Source: Planctomycetota bacterium
GTDB taxonomy: Bacteria; Planctomycetota; UBA1135; GCA-002686595
Direction of reading: 5' to 3'
Length of the DNA: 64,000 nucleotides
NCBI GenBank assembly: GCA_023150475.1
Contig: JAKLKU010000008.1
Coordinates: forward strand, 124,001 to 188,000
Of the stretch, positions 11,451-20,422 are shown piece after piece (the first letter of the stretch is position 1; every line of letters starts with the position of its first letter). Both the position numbers and the translations under genes were made by a program. The notes below the pieces were generated by a model. The model was not told where the DNA came from, searched no databases, and worked only from the letters and a program-made list of their open reading frames with translations.

Positions 11451-11456
11451 AGGATA
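11451..11456 (-). promoter_or_regulatory. Possible -10 box of the sucA operon
   Basis: On the minus strand this reads TATCCT, with TA and final T as in the bacterial -10 consensus. It lies 64 nt upstream of the sucA start, inside the divergent intergenic region shared with the GT87 gene. No convincing -35 box is visible. Confidence 0.35.
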
Positions 11457-11541
11457 GCCAAGCGTCGAGCGCCGGATCAGTCCGGCTACCGGCATTTCGT
11501 GTTCGACCGCCGGCGCGCTCCCGACGCTCACCGACATTTCG

Positions 11542-12939
11542 GTGAACTGGGCGTCCGACCTCTTCGGACGGCGTGGGGTGAGCTTCGGCGGATTGATCCC
11601 GCGCGTCGCGCTGCTCGCATGGCGGCCGATGTCGTGGCTCTTTCCGACCGATCCCGAGCGTCAAAGGCGCCGCGATCGCTGGCTCGTCATTCTGCTCGGA
11701 CTGCTGATCGTCGTGCTGGCGGCGCGCGCCGCGCGCAAGCATGACGGCGTGCTGCTGCGCAACCAAGAATTCGGCGCGCGCGTGCTCGCCGGCGAGGACC
11801 CGTACTTCGATCCGGCCCGCGGACACCGGGTCCACGGGCCGTACCCGCCGTCGTACGCGCTGGTCACCGTGCCGCTCGCGCTCGTGCCGACGCCGCTCGC
11901 GCGTGTCGGCTGGGCGCTCGCGCAAGGTGCGGCGCTGATCGCGGCGTTCCGTTGGCTCACGGCGCTCGCGCGCCGCCACGCCCCCCGCTCCGCCGAACAC
12001 GCGCCGGTCTGGTGCGCGCTCGCGCTGCTCTTGGTCAGCCGCTTCCTATTGCGCGACACCTCGGGCGGCGGAGGCAACGTGATCTACGCGACGTTGGTGC
12101 TCGGCGCGTTGATCGCGGCGGAAAGTGGCCGAGCCGCTCGCTCGGGTTGGCTCTTCGCGTTGCCGCTCGTGTTGAAACCGAACCTCGCTCCGCTCGCGCT
12201 GTTCTTCGTCGCGACTCGGCGGTGGCGGGTGCTCGCCGCGACCACGCTCGCTGCGCTGGCGTTGTGGGCCTTGCCCGCCCCGTTCTACGGCCTGCGCGAG
12301 TGGTGGAGCACGAGCGCTCGGTGGGCGAGCGACGTCTACGCGTTCTCGACGCTCGACGATCTCCACGCGGACGAGCGCGTACCCGACGGTCTGCCGAAGA
12401 ACGATTCGTCGATGAACCAGTCGCTGCGCGCGGCGCTCGATCGGCTGCTGCGGCCGAGCGCCTCCGAGCGCATCGACGACGTGCACGTCGCCGAAGTCGA
12501 GCCTGCGACGATCGCGTGGCTCGCGCGCGGTGTCGGCGTCGGTCTGCTCGCCTCGCTGACGTTCGCGGCGTGGCGCGCACGGACCGCAAGGGCGCGTTGG
12601 TGGGCGGCGCTCGGCTTCTTGCCGGCGTGCCTGCTCGTCGCGCCGATCGCGTGGAAAGCGCACCACGTCGCGCTCCTGCCGCTCTGCTTCGGTCTCGTGG
12701 GCGCGGCGCACGTCGCGCGACGGCCAGCGTGGGGGGTGGGGCTCGCGCTCTATTGGCTCCTCGCGAACGTCGCGAGCGAAGAGGTGCTCGGCAAGGGTGC
12801 GAAGAACTGGTTGCAGGCCGTGTCGTTGATCACTTGGTTCGACGTCGTGCTCGTCGCGATCGCCGTCGTGCTCGCGCTTCGCGATCGTGAGCCTGCGGCG
12901 GACGAGACGCGGGCTCACGATGCGCTACGGCCCGCCTGA
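11542..12939 (+). CDS. GT87-type polyprenyl-phosphate-dependent glycosyltransferase (DUF2029 family), integral membrane
   Basis: A 465-residue protein with about ten hydrophobic helices. The pattern resembles GT87/DUF2029 mannosyltransferases: an N-terminal helix, a periplasmic loop with 'AGEDPYFDP' and 'GPYPPSYALVTVPLALVPTPLA', a 'LVLKPNLAPLALFF' helix, and a late 'APIAWKAHHVALLPL' segment. Such enzymes add sugars from lipid-linked donors on the outer face of the membrane. The GTG at 11542 is the longest start. An ATG at 11629 ('MSWLFPTDPERQ') is equally plausible because no Shine-Dalgarno decides it. It stands alone between the divergent sucA and a convergent secreted-protein gene. The acceptor is unknown. 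Confidence 0.7.
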   Translation: MNWASDLFGRRGVSFGGLIPRVALLAWRPMSWLFPTDPERQRRRDRWLVILLGLLIVVLAARAARKHDGVLLRNQEFGARVLAGEDPYFDPARGHRVHGPYPPSYALVTVPLALVPTPLARVGWALAQGAALIAAFRWLTALARRHAPRSAEHAPVWCALALLLVSRFLLRDTSGGGGNVIYATLVLGALIAAESGRAARSGWLFALPLVLKPNLAPLALFFVATRRWRVLAATTLAALALWALPAPFYGLREWWSTSARWASDVYAFSTLDDLHADERVPDGLPKNDSSMNQSLRAALDRLLRPSASERIDDVHVAEVEPATIAWLARGVGVGLLASLTFAAWRARTARARWWAALGFLPACLLVAPIAWKAHHVALLPLCFGLVGAAHVARRPAWGVGLALYWLLANVASEEVLGKGAKNWLQAVSLITWFDVVLVAIAVVLALRDREPAADETRAHDALRPA

Positions 12940-12941
12940 AA

Positions 12942-12980
12942 CGAGGGCGGGGCGCCCGGACCGGACGCCCCGCCACCTCG
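12942..12980. terminator. Hairpin between convergent genes
   Basis: The sequence folds as CGAGG-GCGGGGCG (12942-12954) against CGCCCCGC...CCTCG (12966-12980). It lies between the ends of the GT87 gene and the four-domain secreted protein gene. There is no T tract, so it may act as a bidirectional, GC-rich terminator or as an RNA 3'-end stabiliser. Confidence 0.6.
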
Positions 12981-13008
12981 TGAGGGAGTGAGAAACCGCG
13001 TGCGTGGT

Positions 13009-14541
13009 TCAGGGCACGTCGATCACTGCGCGCAGGACGACCGTGCCGAGCGAGTCGGTGAGCTCCACCGTCGCGTCGACCGGATCGAAGTCGAGCAGCG
13101 CCTGCGAGTTCGAGGGCGAGCTCGAGAAGACGAGTTTGCCCTTGCCGTACGGCGTGCCCTTGACGACCAGCGAACTCGCGCTGAACGCACCGTCGACCTT
13201 CACGCCGTACGTGCCGGCGTCGAGGTCACGTGCGTCGATCGTCACGGTCTGTTTGCCACTCGAGTTCTGCTTCCACGTGACGCCGCCGCGCGCGTCGAGG
13301 TCGATCCCGGCGTTGACCAGGTTGACCTTGACCTTGTTCGACTTGAACGTCTCGTGCGAGAAGAGCCCGAGCGCGGACTGCACGGACGTCGGGAAGACCG
13401 TCGAGAGGATCGTGTTCGCGCCCGACTTCACTTCGAGCAGTTGCCCCTTCACTTCGAAGTCGAGGAGCTGCACGGCGCCCGCGGGCGAGGTGCTGTAGTC
13501 GAGTTGCGCTTCGCCGAGGCCGTTCGTCACGAACGTGCCTTGCTGCACGCCGGCGACGAAGAAGTCGTACGTGCCCGCGGGGACGTGCTCGATCTCGACT
13601 TCGAACTCGGTCTCGCCCGACTGCGAGAGCTTGGCCTTGCCCTTCGCGCCCGCGATCACGCCGCTCGACGCGAGCGAGACGAGCAACGAGTCGCCGCCCT
13701 TCTTGCCGAGGTCCTTCGAGCCCTTGCCGGGCTTCGACGGCGCCGAGGTGCCCGTCGAGCTGTTCGACGCCGGCAACACGCCGGTCAGGTAGACCGTCGC
13801 GCCTTGGACGACGTCGATCTGCGCGCCGAGCGGATCGAAGTTGAGCAGCGTCTTGCCCGGCTCGACCGGGTTCTGGAACTCGACTTCGACCGAAGCGGAG
13901 CTGACGGTCGTGATCTGGCTCACCGGCGAGCCGCCGACGAGCACGTCGTAGGTGCCCGGCGCGAGCTTCTCGACTTCGATCGAGAACTTGGTCTTGGTCG
14001 CCTTCGCTTCGTACTTCAGCTTGCCCTGCGCGTCGAAATCGGGGCCGACGTTGACCATGTAGACGCCGGTCTTGGTCTTGTCGCCGGAGCCGCCGGAGCC
14101 GCCGCCGCCGCCCGAGCCACCACCGGTAGAGCTGAACGTGTCGTGGAAGAACACGGTCGCGCCCTGGCGCACTTCGATGGTCTCGTCGAACACGGGGAAG
14201 TCGAAGAGAGGCTTCGCGCCGTCCTGCGGGATCGCGAACTCGACTTCGCCTTCGCCGAGCGAACCGACGGTGATCGTCGCCTTCGGCGAGACGAGGTCGG
14301 TGACGTAGAGCTCGTAGGAGCCGGGATCCATGTGGTCGATCTCGACGTTGAAGTCGAACTCGCCCGAACCTTGGTCGCGCCACCGCGCGCGCGCCGTGCC
14401 ATTCGCATCGGCGCCGGTGCTCGCGAGGAATTGGATGACGACTTGGTCGCCGCCACCTTTGGCGGAGACCGACGGAGTGAGTGCGGCCGCGAGGCCGAGG
14501 AGCGTGAGCGCGGCGCCCGCGCGACGAAGTGCAGAGGTCAT
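13009..14541 (-). CDS. Secreted protein with four tandem ~110-residue beta domains
   Basis: A 510-residue protein from ATG 14541 (the frame extends to 14604). Residues 1-27 are a signal peptide ending in A-x-A ('PSVSAKGG'). The mature part holds four related units, separated after unit 1 by a Gly/Ser-rich linker and after unit 2 by a Lys/Gly/Ser linker. Each unit runs: 'V.F/VNVG.D.DA.GK' strand, acidic strand ('FDFNVEIDHMDPGSYELYV', 'FSIEVEKLAPGTYDVLV', 'FEVEIEHVPAGTYDFFV', 'VTIDARDLDAGTYGVKV'), a 'VEF/LDY' strand, then 'LLDFDP...IEVRQGATV'. I know no name for this unit; CHRD-like surface domains are a distant comparison. It is probably a surface or extracellular structural protein. Confidence 0.75.
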   Translation of the reverse strand: MTSALRRAGAALTLLGLAAALTPSVSAKGGGDQVVIQFLASTGADANGTARARWRDQGSGEFDFNVEIDHMDPGSYELYVTDLVSPKATITVGSLGEGEVEFAIPQDGAKPLFDFPVFDETIEVRQGATVFFHDTFSSTGGGSGGGGGSGGSGDKTKTGVYMVNVGPDFDAQGKLKYEAKATKTKFSIEVEKLAPGTYDVLVGGSPVSQITTVSSASVEVEFQNPVEPGKTLLNFDPLGAQIDVVQGATVYLTGVLPASNSSTGTSAPSKPGKGSKDLGKKGGDSLLVSLASSGVIAGAKGKAKLSQSGETEFEVEIEHVPAGTYDFFVAGVQQGTFVTNGLGEAQLDYSTSPAGAVQLLDFEVKGQLLEVKSGANTILSTVFPTSVQSALGLFSHETFKSNKVKVNLVNAGIDLDARGGVTWKQNSSGKQTVTIDARDLDAGTYGVKVDGAFSASSLVVKGTPYGKGKLVFSSSPSNSQALLDFDPVDATVELTDSLGTVVLRAVIDVP

Positions 14542-14800
14542 GGTGCGTGTTTCCTGGAGAGAGGTGTGTGCGTGCGAGCGCTCGGAATGCCGTCCGAGGC
14601 GCACGCGGAACCGGAACTCAACTCGTGTGCCACGAGCCGCCGCACAACTCCGTCACGCCGCTCGCCGCGTCGATCGGGAAAGTCGTGCGCGTCGAGCTCG
14701 CCGTGAGGGCCCGCGGAGCGGACGTGGAAACACGTTCGACACGCTGCGTGTGCCGGTGACACGCGTTTCATCCGGAAGTTGGACGCCGACGATCCGCCCG

Positions 14801-14862
14801 CCAGATCCGCCGGCCAGATCTGCCGGCCAGATCCGCCGGCCACATCCGCCGGCCACATCCGC
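14801..14862. repeat. 13-bp tandem repeat array
   Basis: Nearly five consecutive copies of a CCAGATCCGCCGG unit (14801-14813, 14814-14826, 14827-14839, 14840-14852, then a partial copy), with a more degenerate copy at 14788. Single-base variants are AGATCT and ACATCC. It lies 28 bp past the stop of the M16 protease gene in a 348-bp gap (14542-14889) that otherwise shows no gene. Confidence 0.85.
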
Positions 14863-14889
14863 ATCGAGCCGCGCGCCGCGCGCGACGCG

Positions 14890-17592
14890 TCAGGCCGAGA
14901 GCGGCCGGCCGTCGAGGTCGAGGCGCGTGAAGTCGCCGACCGCCGCCAGGCTCTCGGCGATGCGCGCCGCGTCGCCGACGACGAGCACCGCGAGCTCGTC
15001 CGGTCGCACGCGCCGTGCTGCGAGCTCGACCAAGTCCGCGGGCGTCGCGCGGTCGAGCCACTCGAGGCGCGCCAGCGGATAGTCGTGTGCCCAACCGAAA
15101 CGACCGACGTTGTCGGCGAGCGCGAGCCGCGCGCCGAGCGACTCGAACTGCCGCAGCAGCGACTGCGAGTGCGCTTCCTTCGCGAGCGCGAGCTCGTCGT
15201 CGCGCACGCCTTCGCGGATCGCCGCGATCTCCTTCAAGCACTCGACCAATGCGGGCGTGGTCGCTTCGGTGTGCACCGCGGTCGCCACCGTGAACGCGCC
15301 GGGCCGCCGATCGCCGTCGAAGCTCGAGTGCGCACCGTACGTGAAGCCCTTGTGCTCGCGCAGGTTCTGGTTCAGCCGGCTCGTGAACGCGCCGCCGAGC
15401 ACGTAGTTCAGCACTTGCAGCGGGTAGTAATCGGGATCGCTCGCCGCGACGGCGAGGTGTCCGAGACGCAGCTCCGATTGCGCGGCGCCCGGCTTGTCGA
15501 TCAGGAAGAAGCGCCGCGTCGTGTTCCGCACGAGCTCCGGTTCGCTCGGCGCGGCGTGGGGCGCGACGTGACGTTCGAGTCCACGGGCGAGCGGTGCGAG
15601 CGCGCGGAGCAACTCGTCGGACTCCTCGCGCGCGGCGACGACGAGCCGCGCGCGCCGCGACAGAGCCCGAGCGTGGAACCGCCGCACGTCGTCGAGTTCG
15701 ATCCGTTCCAACGTCTCGGCGAGCCCGAGCGCGGGGAACCCGAGCGGCGAACTCTCGCCGAACACGAGCCGCGCCCACGCGTTGTGCGCGATCGTCTTGA
15801 TCTGGTCGCCGCGCGTGTCGATCGCGATCCTCGTCTGCGCCTTCAGCCGCTCGAAATCGCGCTCGTCGAAGCGCGGTTCGCAGAGGGCCTCGGCGAGCAA
15901 CGCGAGGCCGCTCTCGCGGTGTTCGTCGAGCACCGTGAACGAGTACACGAGCTCGTCGGACGTGACGTGCGTCTTGAAGCTCGCGCCGAGGAAGTCGATG
16001 CGGTCGGTGAACTCCGTCGTCGCGAGCGAACGTGTGCCTTCGGCGAGCAGACTCGCAGCGAGCGCGGCGAGTCCGAGACGATCGTGCGGCTCGTCGAGCC
16101 GTCCGCCCGGGAGCGCGACGTGGAACGCTGCGAGCGGAAGCTCGTCGTAGCGCGTGCCGATCGCGTCGAAACGGGGGCTCGTGTGCGTCCAGAAGCGCGG
16201 CAGGCGCAGCGCCGGTCGCGGTCCGGGACTCGGCGCCGTCGCGGGCCGCGCGCGCGGTTCGACGTCGGCGACCCGATCGATCGCACGCGCCGCGAGCTCC
16301 GGACGGCCCGCCGGCACGGTCGACAGCACGACGGCGGGTCGCCCGGCGAGGAAACGGCGCACGACGTCGTTCACGTCGTCGACGTCGACTGCTTGCAGAC
16401 GCTCGAGAGCCGCGAGCGCCGCCGCCGGGTCCTCGTGCAACACGGCGCCGCGCGCGAGCTCCGACGCTTTGCCAGCGACGGTCTCGAAGCGCCACACGCC
16501 GTCGGCGCGCGCGCGGTGTTGCATGCGCTCGAGGTGCGCGCGCTCGACGCCGCGTTCGGCGAGCCCCGCGATCAAGCGGCGCACTCGGTCCTCGAGTTCG
16601 TCGAGCGAAGTCTTCGGCGCGGCGAGCACGTGGATCAGGAACTGGCCGGCGACTTCTTGGCTCTCCGCCGAGATCGACACCGACCGTGCGAGCAGTTCGT
16701 CGACCGTCAACGCGCGATCGAGCACCGCCGACTTGTTCTGCGAGAGCACCATCGCCGCGAGCTCGAGCGCCGCGACTTCGGGCGCGTCTTGGTGCACGGT
16801 GGGGAAGCCGAGCGTGAGCTGGGGGAGCTGCACGCGGTCTTCGAGCACGACGCGCCGATCGGCGGCGAGCCGCACGTTTTCTCGCGCCGGCCGGCCGACT
16901 TCGGGGCCCCGCGGGATCGGCCCGAAGTGTTTCTCGGCGAGCGCGAGGGCGCGGTGCGTGTCGACGTCGCCGGCGATCGCGAGCACCGCGTTGTTCGGCC
17001 CGTACCAGCGCGCGAAAAAGCTCTTGACGTCGTCGAGCGTCGCGGCGTCGAGGTCCGCCATCGAACCGATCGGAAGCCACGCGTACGGATGGCTCTCCGG
17101 ATAGAGCGTCGCGTGCAGCACTTCGCGCACTCGGCCGTACGGCCGGTTGTCGTAGTTCTGCCGCCGTTCGTTCTTCACGACGTCGCGTTGGTTGTCGAGC
17201 TTCGCTTGCGTCAGCGCCGGCAAGAGGCCGCCCATGCGGTCCGCTTCGAGCCAGAGCGCGAGCTCGAGGTGCTGCGCGGGCAACGTCTCGAAGTACCACG
17301 TGCGATCGAACGTCGTCGTGCCGTTGAGCGTTCCGCCGGCCGCTTGGATGCGCCGGAAGTGCTCGCCGCCCGCGACGTGCTCGGAACCTTCGAACATCAA
17401 GTGCTCGAAGAGGTGCGCGAGTCCGGAACGACCGCGGACTTCGCGTGCGCTGCCGACGTGGTACGCCACTTGGACCGCGACCACCGGATCGGAATGGTCC
17501 TCGAGCACGAGCACGCGCAAGCCGTTCTCGAGGACGAATTCGCGGTACGGAAGTGCGAGCACGGCGGGCGCGGACGGCGGCATGGCGCGCAT
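14890..17592 (-). CDS. M16 family zinc metallopeptidase (insulinase type), two-half protein
   Basis: A 900-residue protein of the pitrilysin/insulinase family. The N-terminal half carries the inverted zinc motif H60-L-F-E63-H64 and the downstream 'VVKNERRQNYDNRPYG' with the third zinc-ligand Glu, so it should be active. The C-terminal half repeats the fold without the zinc motif ('LGLAALAASLLAEGT', 'LNYVLGGAFTSRLNQNLREHKG'), as in bacterial two-domain M16 proteins that enclose and degrade peptides. No signal peptide is visible, so a cytosolic or poorly predicted periplasmic location is open. Starts at 17592 or 17583 are equally likely; the frame continues to 18411 but overlaps the divergent lipoprotein gene. 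Confidence 0.9.
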   Translation of the reverse strand: MRAMPPSAPAVLALPYREFVLENGLRVLVLEDHSDPVVAVQVAYHVGSAREVRGRSGLAHLFEHLMFEGSEHVAGGEHFRRIQAAGGTLNGTTTFDRTWYFETLPAQHLELALWLEADRMGGLLPALTQAKLDNQRDVVKNERRQNYDNRPYGRVREVLHATLYPESHPYAWLPIGSMADLDAATLDDVKSFFARWYGPNNAVLAIAGDVDTHRALALAEKHFGPIPRGPEVGRPARENVRLAADRRVVLEDRVQLPQLTLGFPTVHQDAPEVAALELAAMVLSQNKSAVLDRALTVDELLARSVSISAESQEVAGQFLIHVLAAPKTSLDELEDRVRRLIAGLAERGVERAHLERMQHRARADGVWRFETVAGKASELARGAVLHEDPAAALAALERLQAVDVDDVNDVVRRFLAGRPAVVLSTVPAGRPELAARAIDRVADVEPRARPATAPSPGPRPALRLPRFWTHTSPRFDAIGTRYDELPLAAFHVALPGGRLDEPHDRLGLAALAASLLAEGTRSLATTEFTDRIDFLGASFKTHVTSDELVYSFTVLDEHRESGLALLAEALCEPRFDERDFERLKAQTRIAIDTRGDQIKTIAHNAWARLVFGESSPLGFPALGLAETLERIELDDVRRFHARALSRRARLVVAAREESDELLRALAPLARGLERHVAPHAAPSEPELVRNTTRRFFLIDKPGAAQSELRLGHLAVAASDPDYYPLQVLNYVLGGAFTSRLNQNLREHKGFTYGAHSSFDGDRRPGAFTVATAVHTEATTPALVECLKEIAAIREGVRDDELALAKEAHSQSLLRQFESLGARLALADNVGRFGWAHDYPLARLEWLDRATPADLVELAARRVRPDELAVLVVGDAARIAESLAAVGDFTRLDLDGRPLSA

Positions 17593-17699
17593 CGTAGGCT
17601 CGCGTCCGTGCGATTCGAACGCACGGTTCGCGGCTTGCCGCACGATCTCGCGAGCCGTTCGCGCGGCACGGACGTTTCGCCGGACGCTCGCGCGGCGGG

Positions 17700-17705
17700 T
17701 AGGCT
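17700..17705 (+). promoter_or_regulatory. -10-like box before the MORN-type lipoprotein gene
   Basis: TAGGCT ends 22 nt before the GTG start at 17728. It belongs to the recurrent TA-NNN-T boxes found before many genes of this window. No clear -35 is seen. Confidence 0.4.
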
Positions 17706-17727
17706 GGTCGCCCGGTTCGGTGACTCC

Positions 17728-18309
17728 GTGAGGACTCGTACGCTTTCGTTCTGCGGCGCGCTCGCGCTGCTCGCCGCGTGTCGCGCGTACCACCCGCCGT
17801 TCCCCGACGTGCCCGACGAGGCCGTGCCGGCGCCCGAGCCGATCCACGAACGCCGCACCGAGTACTACGACAAGGCGGCGACTCGGAAGCGCCGTGAGTG
17901 GCACGTCTGGGTGTACGAAGGCGGCGTCACGTTGCGCGACGGCGAAGAGACCGAGTGGTGGCCGGGCGGCGGCGTGCGGGCGCGGCGAGCGTTCGATCGC
18001 GGCGAGCCGTCCGGCGTCTGGACGACGTGGTACGAGGACGGCACCAAGGCGTCCGAGTGCACGCTCGGGACCGACACGCTCCACCCGATGCGTTGGTGGC
18101 ATCCGAACGGGGCGCTCGCGACCGAAGGTCAGGGCCGCAATGGCTCGCGCGAAGGCCTGTGGCGTTCGTGGCATCCGAACGGTTCGGCGGAGAGCGAAGG
18201 CGAGTACCGCGAAGGTCGCCGCGAAGGCCGTTGGACGTTCTGGAACGCCGACGGTGGCCTGTGCGAGACCCGCGTCTATCGCGCGGGCGTCGCCGTCGAC
18301 GAGCGCTGA
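17728..18309 (+). CDS. Lipoprotein with MORN/YwqK-type repeats
   Basis: A 193-residue protein from GTG 17728, chosen because it gives a proper lipoprotein signal: 'RTRTLSFCGALALLAAC' with C18 as lipidated cysteine. The mature part carries repeated aromatic-Gly units 'WWPGGGV', 'WYEDGT', 'WWHPNGAL', 'WHPNGSAE' and 'WNADGGL', each followed by a charged strand. This matches the MORN-like repeats of YwqK-family proteins, sometimes annotated as antitoxins without good reason. It is probably a surface or periplasmic protein of unknown role. It is divergent from the M16 gene and convergent with a beta-helix gene, and its stop codon lies in a perfect hairpin. Confidence 0.8.
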   Translation: MRTRTLSFCGALALLAACRAYHPPFPDVPDEAVPAPEPIHERRTEYYDKAATRKRREWHVWVYEGGVTLRDGEETEWWPGGGVRARRAFDRGEPSGVWTTWYEDGTKASECTLGTDTLHPMRWWHPNGALATEGQGRNGSREGLWRSWHPNGSAESEGEYREGRREGRWTFWNADGGLCETRVYRAGVAVDER

Positions 18310-18326
18310 ATGCCGCGCTCGTCGAC
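18295..18326. terminator. Perfect 11-bp hairpin between convergent genes
   Basis: GTCGACGAGCG (18295-18305) pairs exactly with CGCTCGTCGAC (18316-18326), with a 10-nt loop that holds the TGA of the MORN lipoprotein gene. It lies 14 bp before the stop of the convergent beta-helix gene. No T tract follows on either side. It is likely a bidirectional terminator. Confidence 0.65.
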
Positions 18327-18340
18327 CGGACGCGCGGAAC

Positions 18341-20422
18341 TCAATCGCAGACGGTGTAGCTCTGGCCCGCGGAGAGCGTCGTGTTGTGCGGCGGCGAGAA
18401 GCCCGGATCACGACCCCACCACTGGGTGTGCACGACCGTGCCCACCACGGAGAGCTCGGGCAACGGCGCGCCTCCGAGCGAGCCCGCGGCGAACGCGTTC
18501 ATGTCGATCGCAAAACGGCCGGTGCAGTCGTTCGCCGGCGACGCGCTGCCGCCGGAATCGACGAGCGGCGTGCGCTTGATCGGCGCCGCGACGCACAGCG
18601 TGCCGCCCTGGAACGGTGCCGCCGCCGGACCGTTCACGCCGTAGAAGAGCAGCCCAAGTTTCTGGTTGCGCACGCCGACGCAGTCGATGACGAACCCGCT
18701 CGGGCTCGACGCGCTCGAGCTGCCGTTCGCCGCGATCAGCGGCGTGCAGCCGAGCGAGTTGACCTTCGCCGTGCAGTAGGTCGCGAGCGAGCACGACGAC
18801 GCGCTCACGGCCTTGCCGAACTCCGACGTCGAGCCGTCGGCGGCGGTCGCGGTCGCCGTCACGCTCCAACCTGCGGGCATGGCCGCAGCGAGCGACACGT
18901 CGAACGCACCATTGCCGGCGGCGTCGGTCGTGACGCTGCTCGAGCCGAGGACCTGCTCGCCTTCGCCGAATCCGCTCGGGTCCGCGGCCGCAGAGGCGAA
19001 GAAGTCGAGCGTGAAGCTCGCCGCCGGCGTCGATTGCAGCAGACCTTGCGCGCGCACCATCGTTCCGCTCGTCGTCACGGCTTGGAGCACGGGGAAGTTC
19101 TGCAGACCGTTGCCGCCTTGATCCAGATCGAGCAGGTCGTTCGGCGTCACTCCGGTCGTGTAGCTCGCATCGACGAGATCGATGCCGAGCGCGCCGTTCT
19201 CGTGGATCGAGTTGCCGTGGATGCGCACGCCGGAGTAACTGCCGGCGACGCTGATCCCCGGCGACGAGTGCCCGGCGATGACGTTGCCTTCGCCCGGGTT
19301 CGTGCCGCCGATCACGACGTTCTGCACCGGACCCAGGTAGTAGTCGCGGAGCGCGATGCCCGTGATGCTGCCGAGCACGGGCTCGTCGTTCGCGTTCAGG
19401 CCGATCGTGTTGCCGACCAGCGTGATCCCGTTCCCCGTGCCGTAGATGTCCACCGCGCTGCCGACCAACCAGCCGGCATAGTGCGGACCGATCCCGTGGC
19501 CGAGGATGCCGGCGATTCGGTTGTCGCGGATCAGCGCGCCGTAGTTCTCGCCTTCGAATCCGATGCCTTGGGTCGAGGCCTGGCTGCCCTGCGCCATGCC
19601 GTCCGGCGTCGTGCCGATCCAGTTGTTCTCGACCAGCAGACCGACCGTGTCGAAGACCTGGAGCGTCGTGCCGCCGGGATAACCTTCGCTGGTCCACGTG
19701 CCGTACCCGGTGAGGTGATTGCGTTCGCCGAGCGTCGGCCCGCCTACGCGCACGTTCGCGGCCGGCTGTCCGCCGGCGATCCAGCCGAGCACGCGCACGC
19801 GCTGCACCGTGTTCCCGATGACGACGTTGTCGCTCGAGCGGTCGATCTTGATCGTGCCGCCCGTGTTGCCTTCGCCGGGGTTCGCGCCGCCGACCACCGT
19901 GAAGGGCGAGTCGTAGACGTCGATGTTCGTCTGCGTGTTGCCTTGGATCACGTTCGCGGAACCGCCGCTCACGGAGACTGGCGAGTTGTCGAATCCGCGC
20001 ATCACGCTCCCGACGTTGTCGACCAAGTAGGTCTGCTGCCAGATCACCACTTCGCCGCCGGCGGGATTCGTGTCGCCGGTGAACGCGGTCTGCGTCGTCG
20101 CGTCGAGGATCACCGTGTCGAACGTGCGGAAGCCGAGGAACGGGCGCAGCACGACTCGGCCGGGGAAGAGCCATTGATAGAGCCACTCGCTGTGCGGCAC
20201 TTGGAAACCGATCGTCTGCACGCCCGGCGTGTTGTCCGAGGCGAGACCCGCTTCCGCCAGCGAGACCTTGCCGTCCGGGCCGGGCAAGTCGTCGACCTGT
20301 CGAGCACCGCCGAAGTCGATCACGTCCGCGGACGTGTCGACGTGGATGAGTTGTTGAGCGTGGGCACCACCGACCACGACGACCATGGAGGCCAAGACAC
20401 GAATGCAGGATCGAGCGTTCAT
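18341..20422 (-). CDS. Secreted parallel beta-helix protein with C-terminal YCTAK module
   Basis: A 693-residue protein from ATG 20422. Residues 1-23 are a signal peptide ending 'GGAHAQQ'. Residues ~60-440 are made of short repeats such as 'NVIQGNTQTNI', 'NVVIGNTVQRV', 'NVVIGGTNPGEGNVIAGH' and 'GVRIHGNSIHENG', typical of right-handed beta-helices. A Thr/Ala-rich beta domain follows. The last ~150 residues start 'SLATYCTAKVNSLGCTP', include 'LGLLFYGVNG' and 'GGTLCVA', and are homologous to the end of the protein at 20859-22055. The beta-helix could bind or cut polysaccharide, but no catalytic residues are evident. It is likely exported to the surface. Confidence 0.8.
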   Translation of the reverse strand: MNARSCIRVLASMVVVVGGAHAQQLIHVDTSADVIDFGGARQVDDLPGPDGKVSLAEAGLASDNTPGVQTIGFQVPHSEWLYQWLFPGRVVLRPFLGFRTFDTVILDATTQTAFTGDTNPAGGEVVIWQQTYLVDNVGSVMRGFDNSPVSVSGGSANVIQGNTQTNIDVYDSPFTVVGGANPGEGNTGGTIKIDRSSDNVVIGNTVQRVRVLGWIAGGQPAANVRVGGPTLGERNHLTGYGTWTSEGYPGGTTLQVFDTVGLLVENNWIGTTPDGMAQGSQASTQGIGFEGENYGALIRDNRIAGILGHGIGPHYAGWLVGSAVDIYGTGNGITLVGNTIGLNANDEPVLGSITGIALRDYYLGPVQNVVIGGTNPGEGNVIAGHSSPGISVAGSYSGVRIHGNSIHENGALGIDLVDASYTTGVTPNDLLDLDQGGNGLQNFPVLQAVTTSGTMVRAQGLLQSTPAASFTLDFFASAAADPSGFGEGEQVLGSSSVTTDAAGNGAFDVSLAAAMPAGWSVTATATAADGSTSEFGKAVSASSCSLATYCTAKVNSLGCTPLIAANGSSSASSPSGFVIDCVGVRNQKLGLLFYGVNGPAAAPFQGGTLCVAAPIKRTPLVDSGGSASPANDCTGRFAIDMNAFAAGSLGGAPLPELSVVGTVVHTQWWGRDPGFSPPHNTTLSAGQSYTVCD

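Noticed and set aside
14801..14862. CRISPR-like repeat
   Set aside because: The units are 13 bp, directly tandem without spacers, and no cas gene is in the window.
17606..17626. T-arm-like stem-loop (GTGCG-TTCGAAT-CGCAC on the minus strand) suggesting a tRNA
   Set aside because: The flanking sequence allows only about 57 nt between matching acceptor ends, with no D or anticodon arm and no CCA-type end. It lies directly upstream of the M16 gene.
17728..18309. Toxin-antitoxin antitoxin annotation of the MORN/YwqK-type protein
   Set aside because: It has a lipoprotein signal and no adjacent toxin gene, so an intracellular antitoxin role is not supported.
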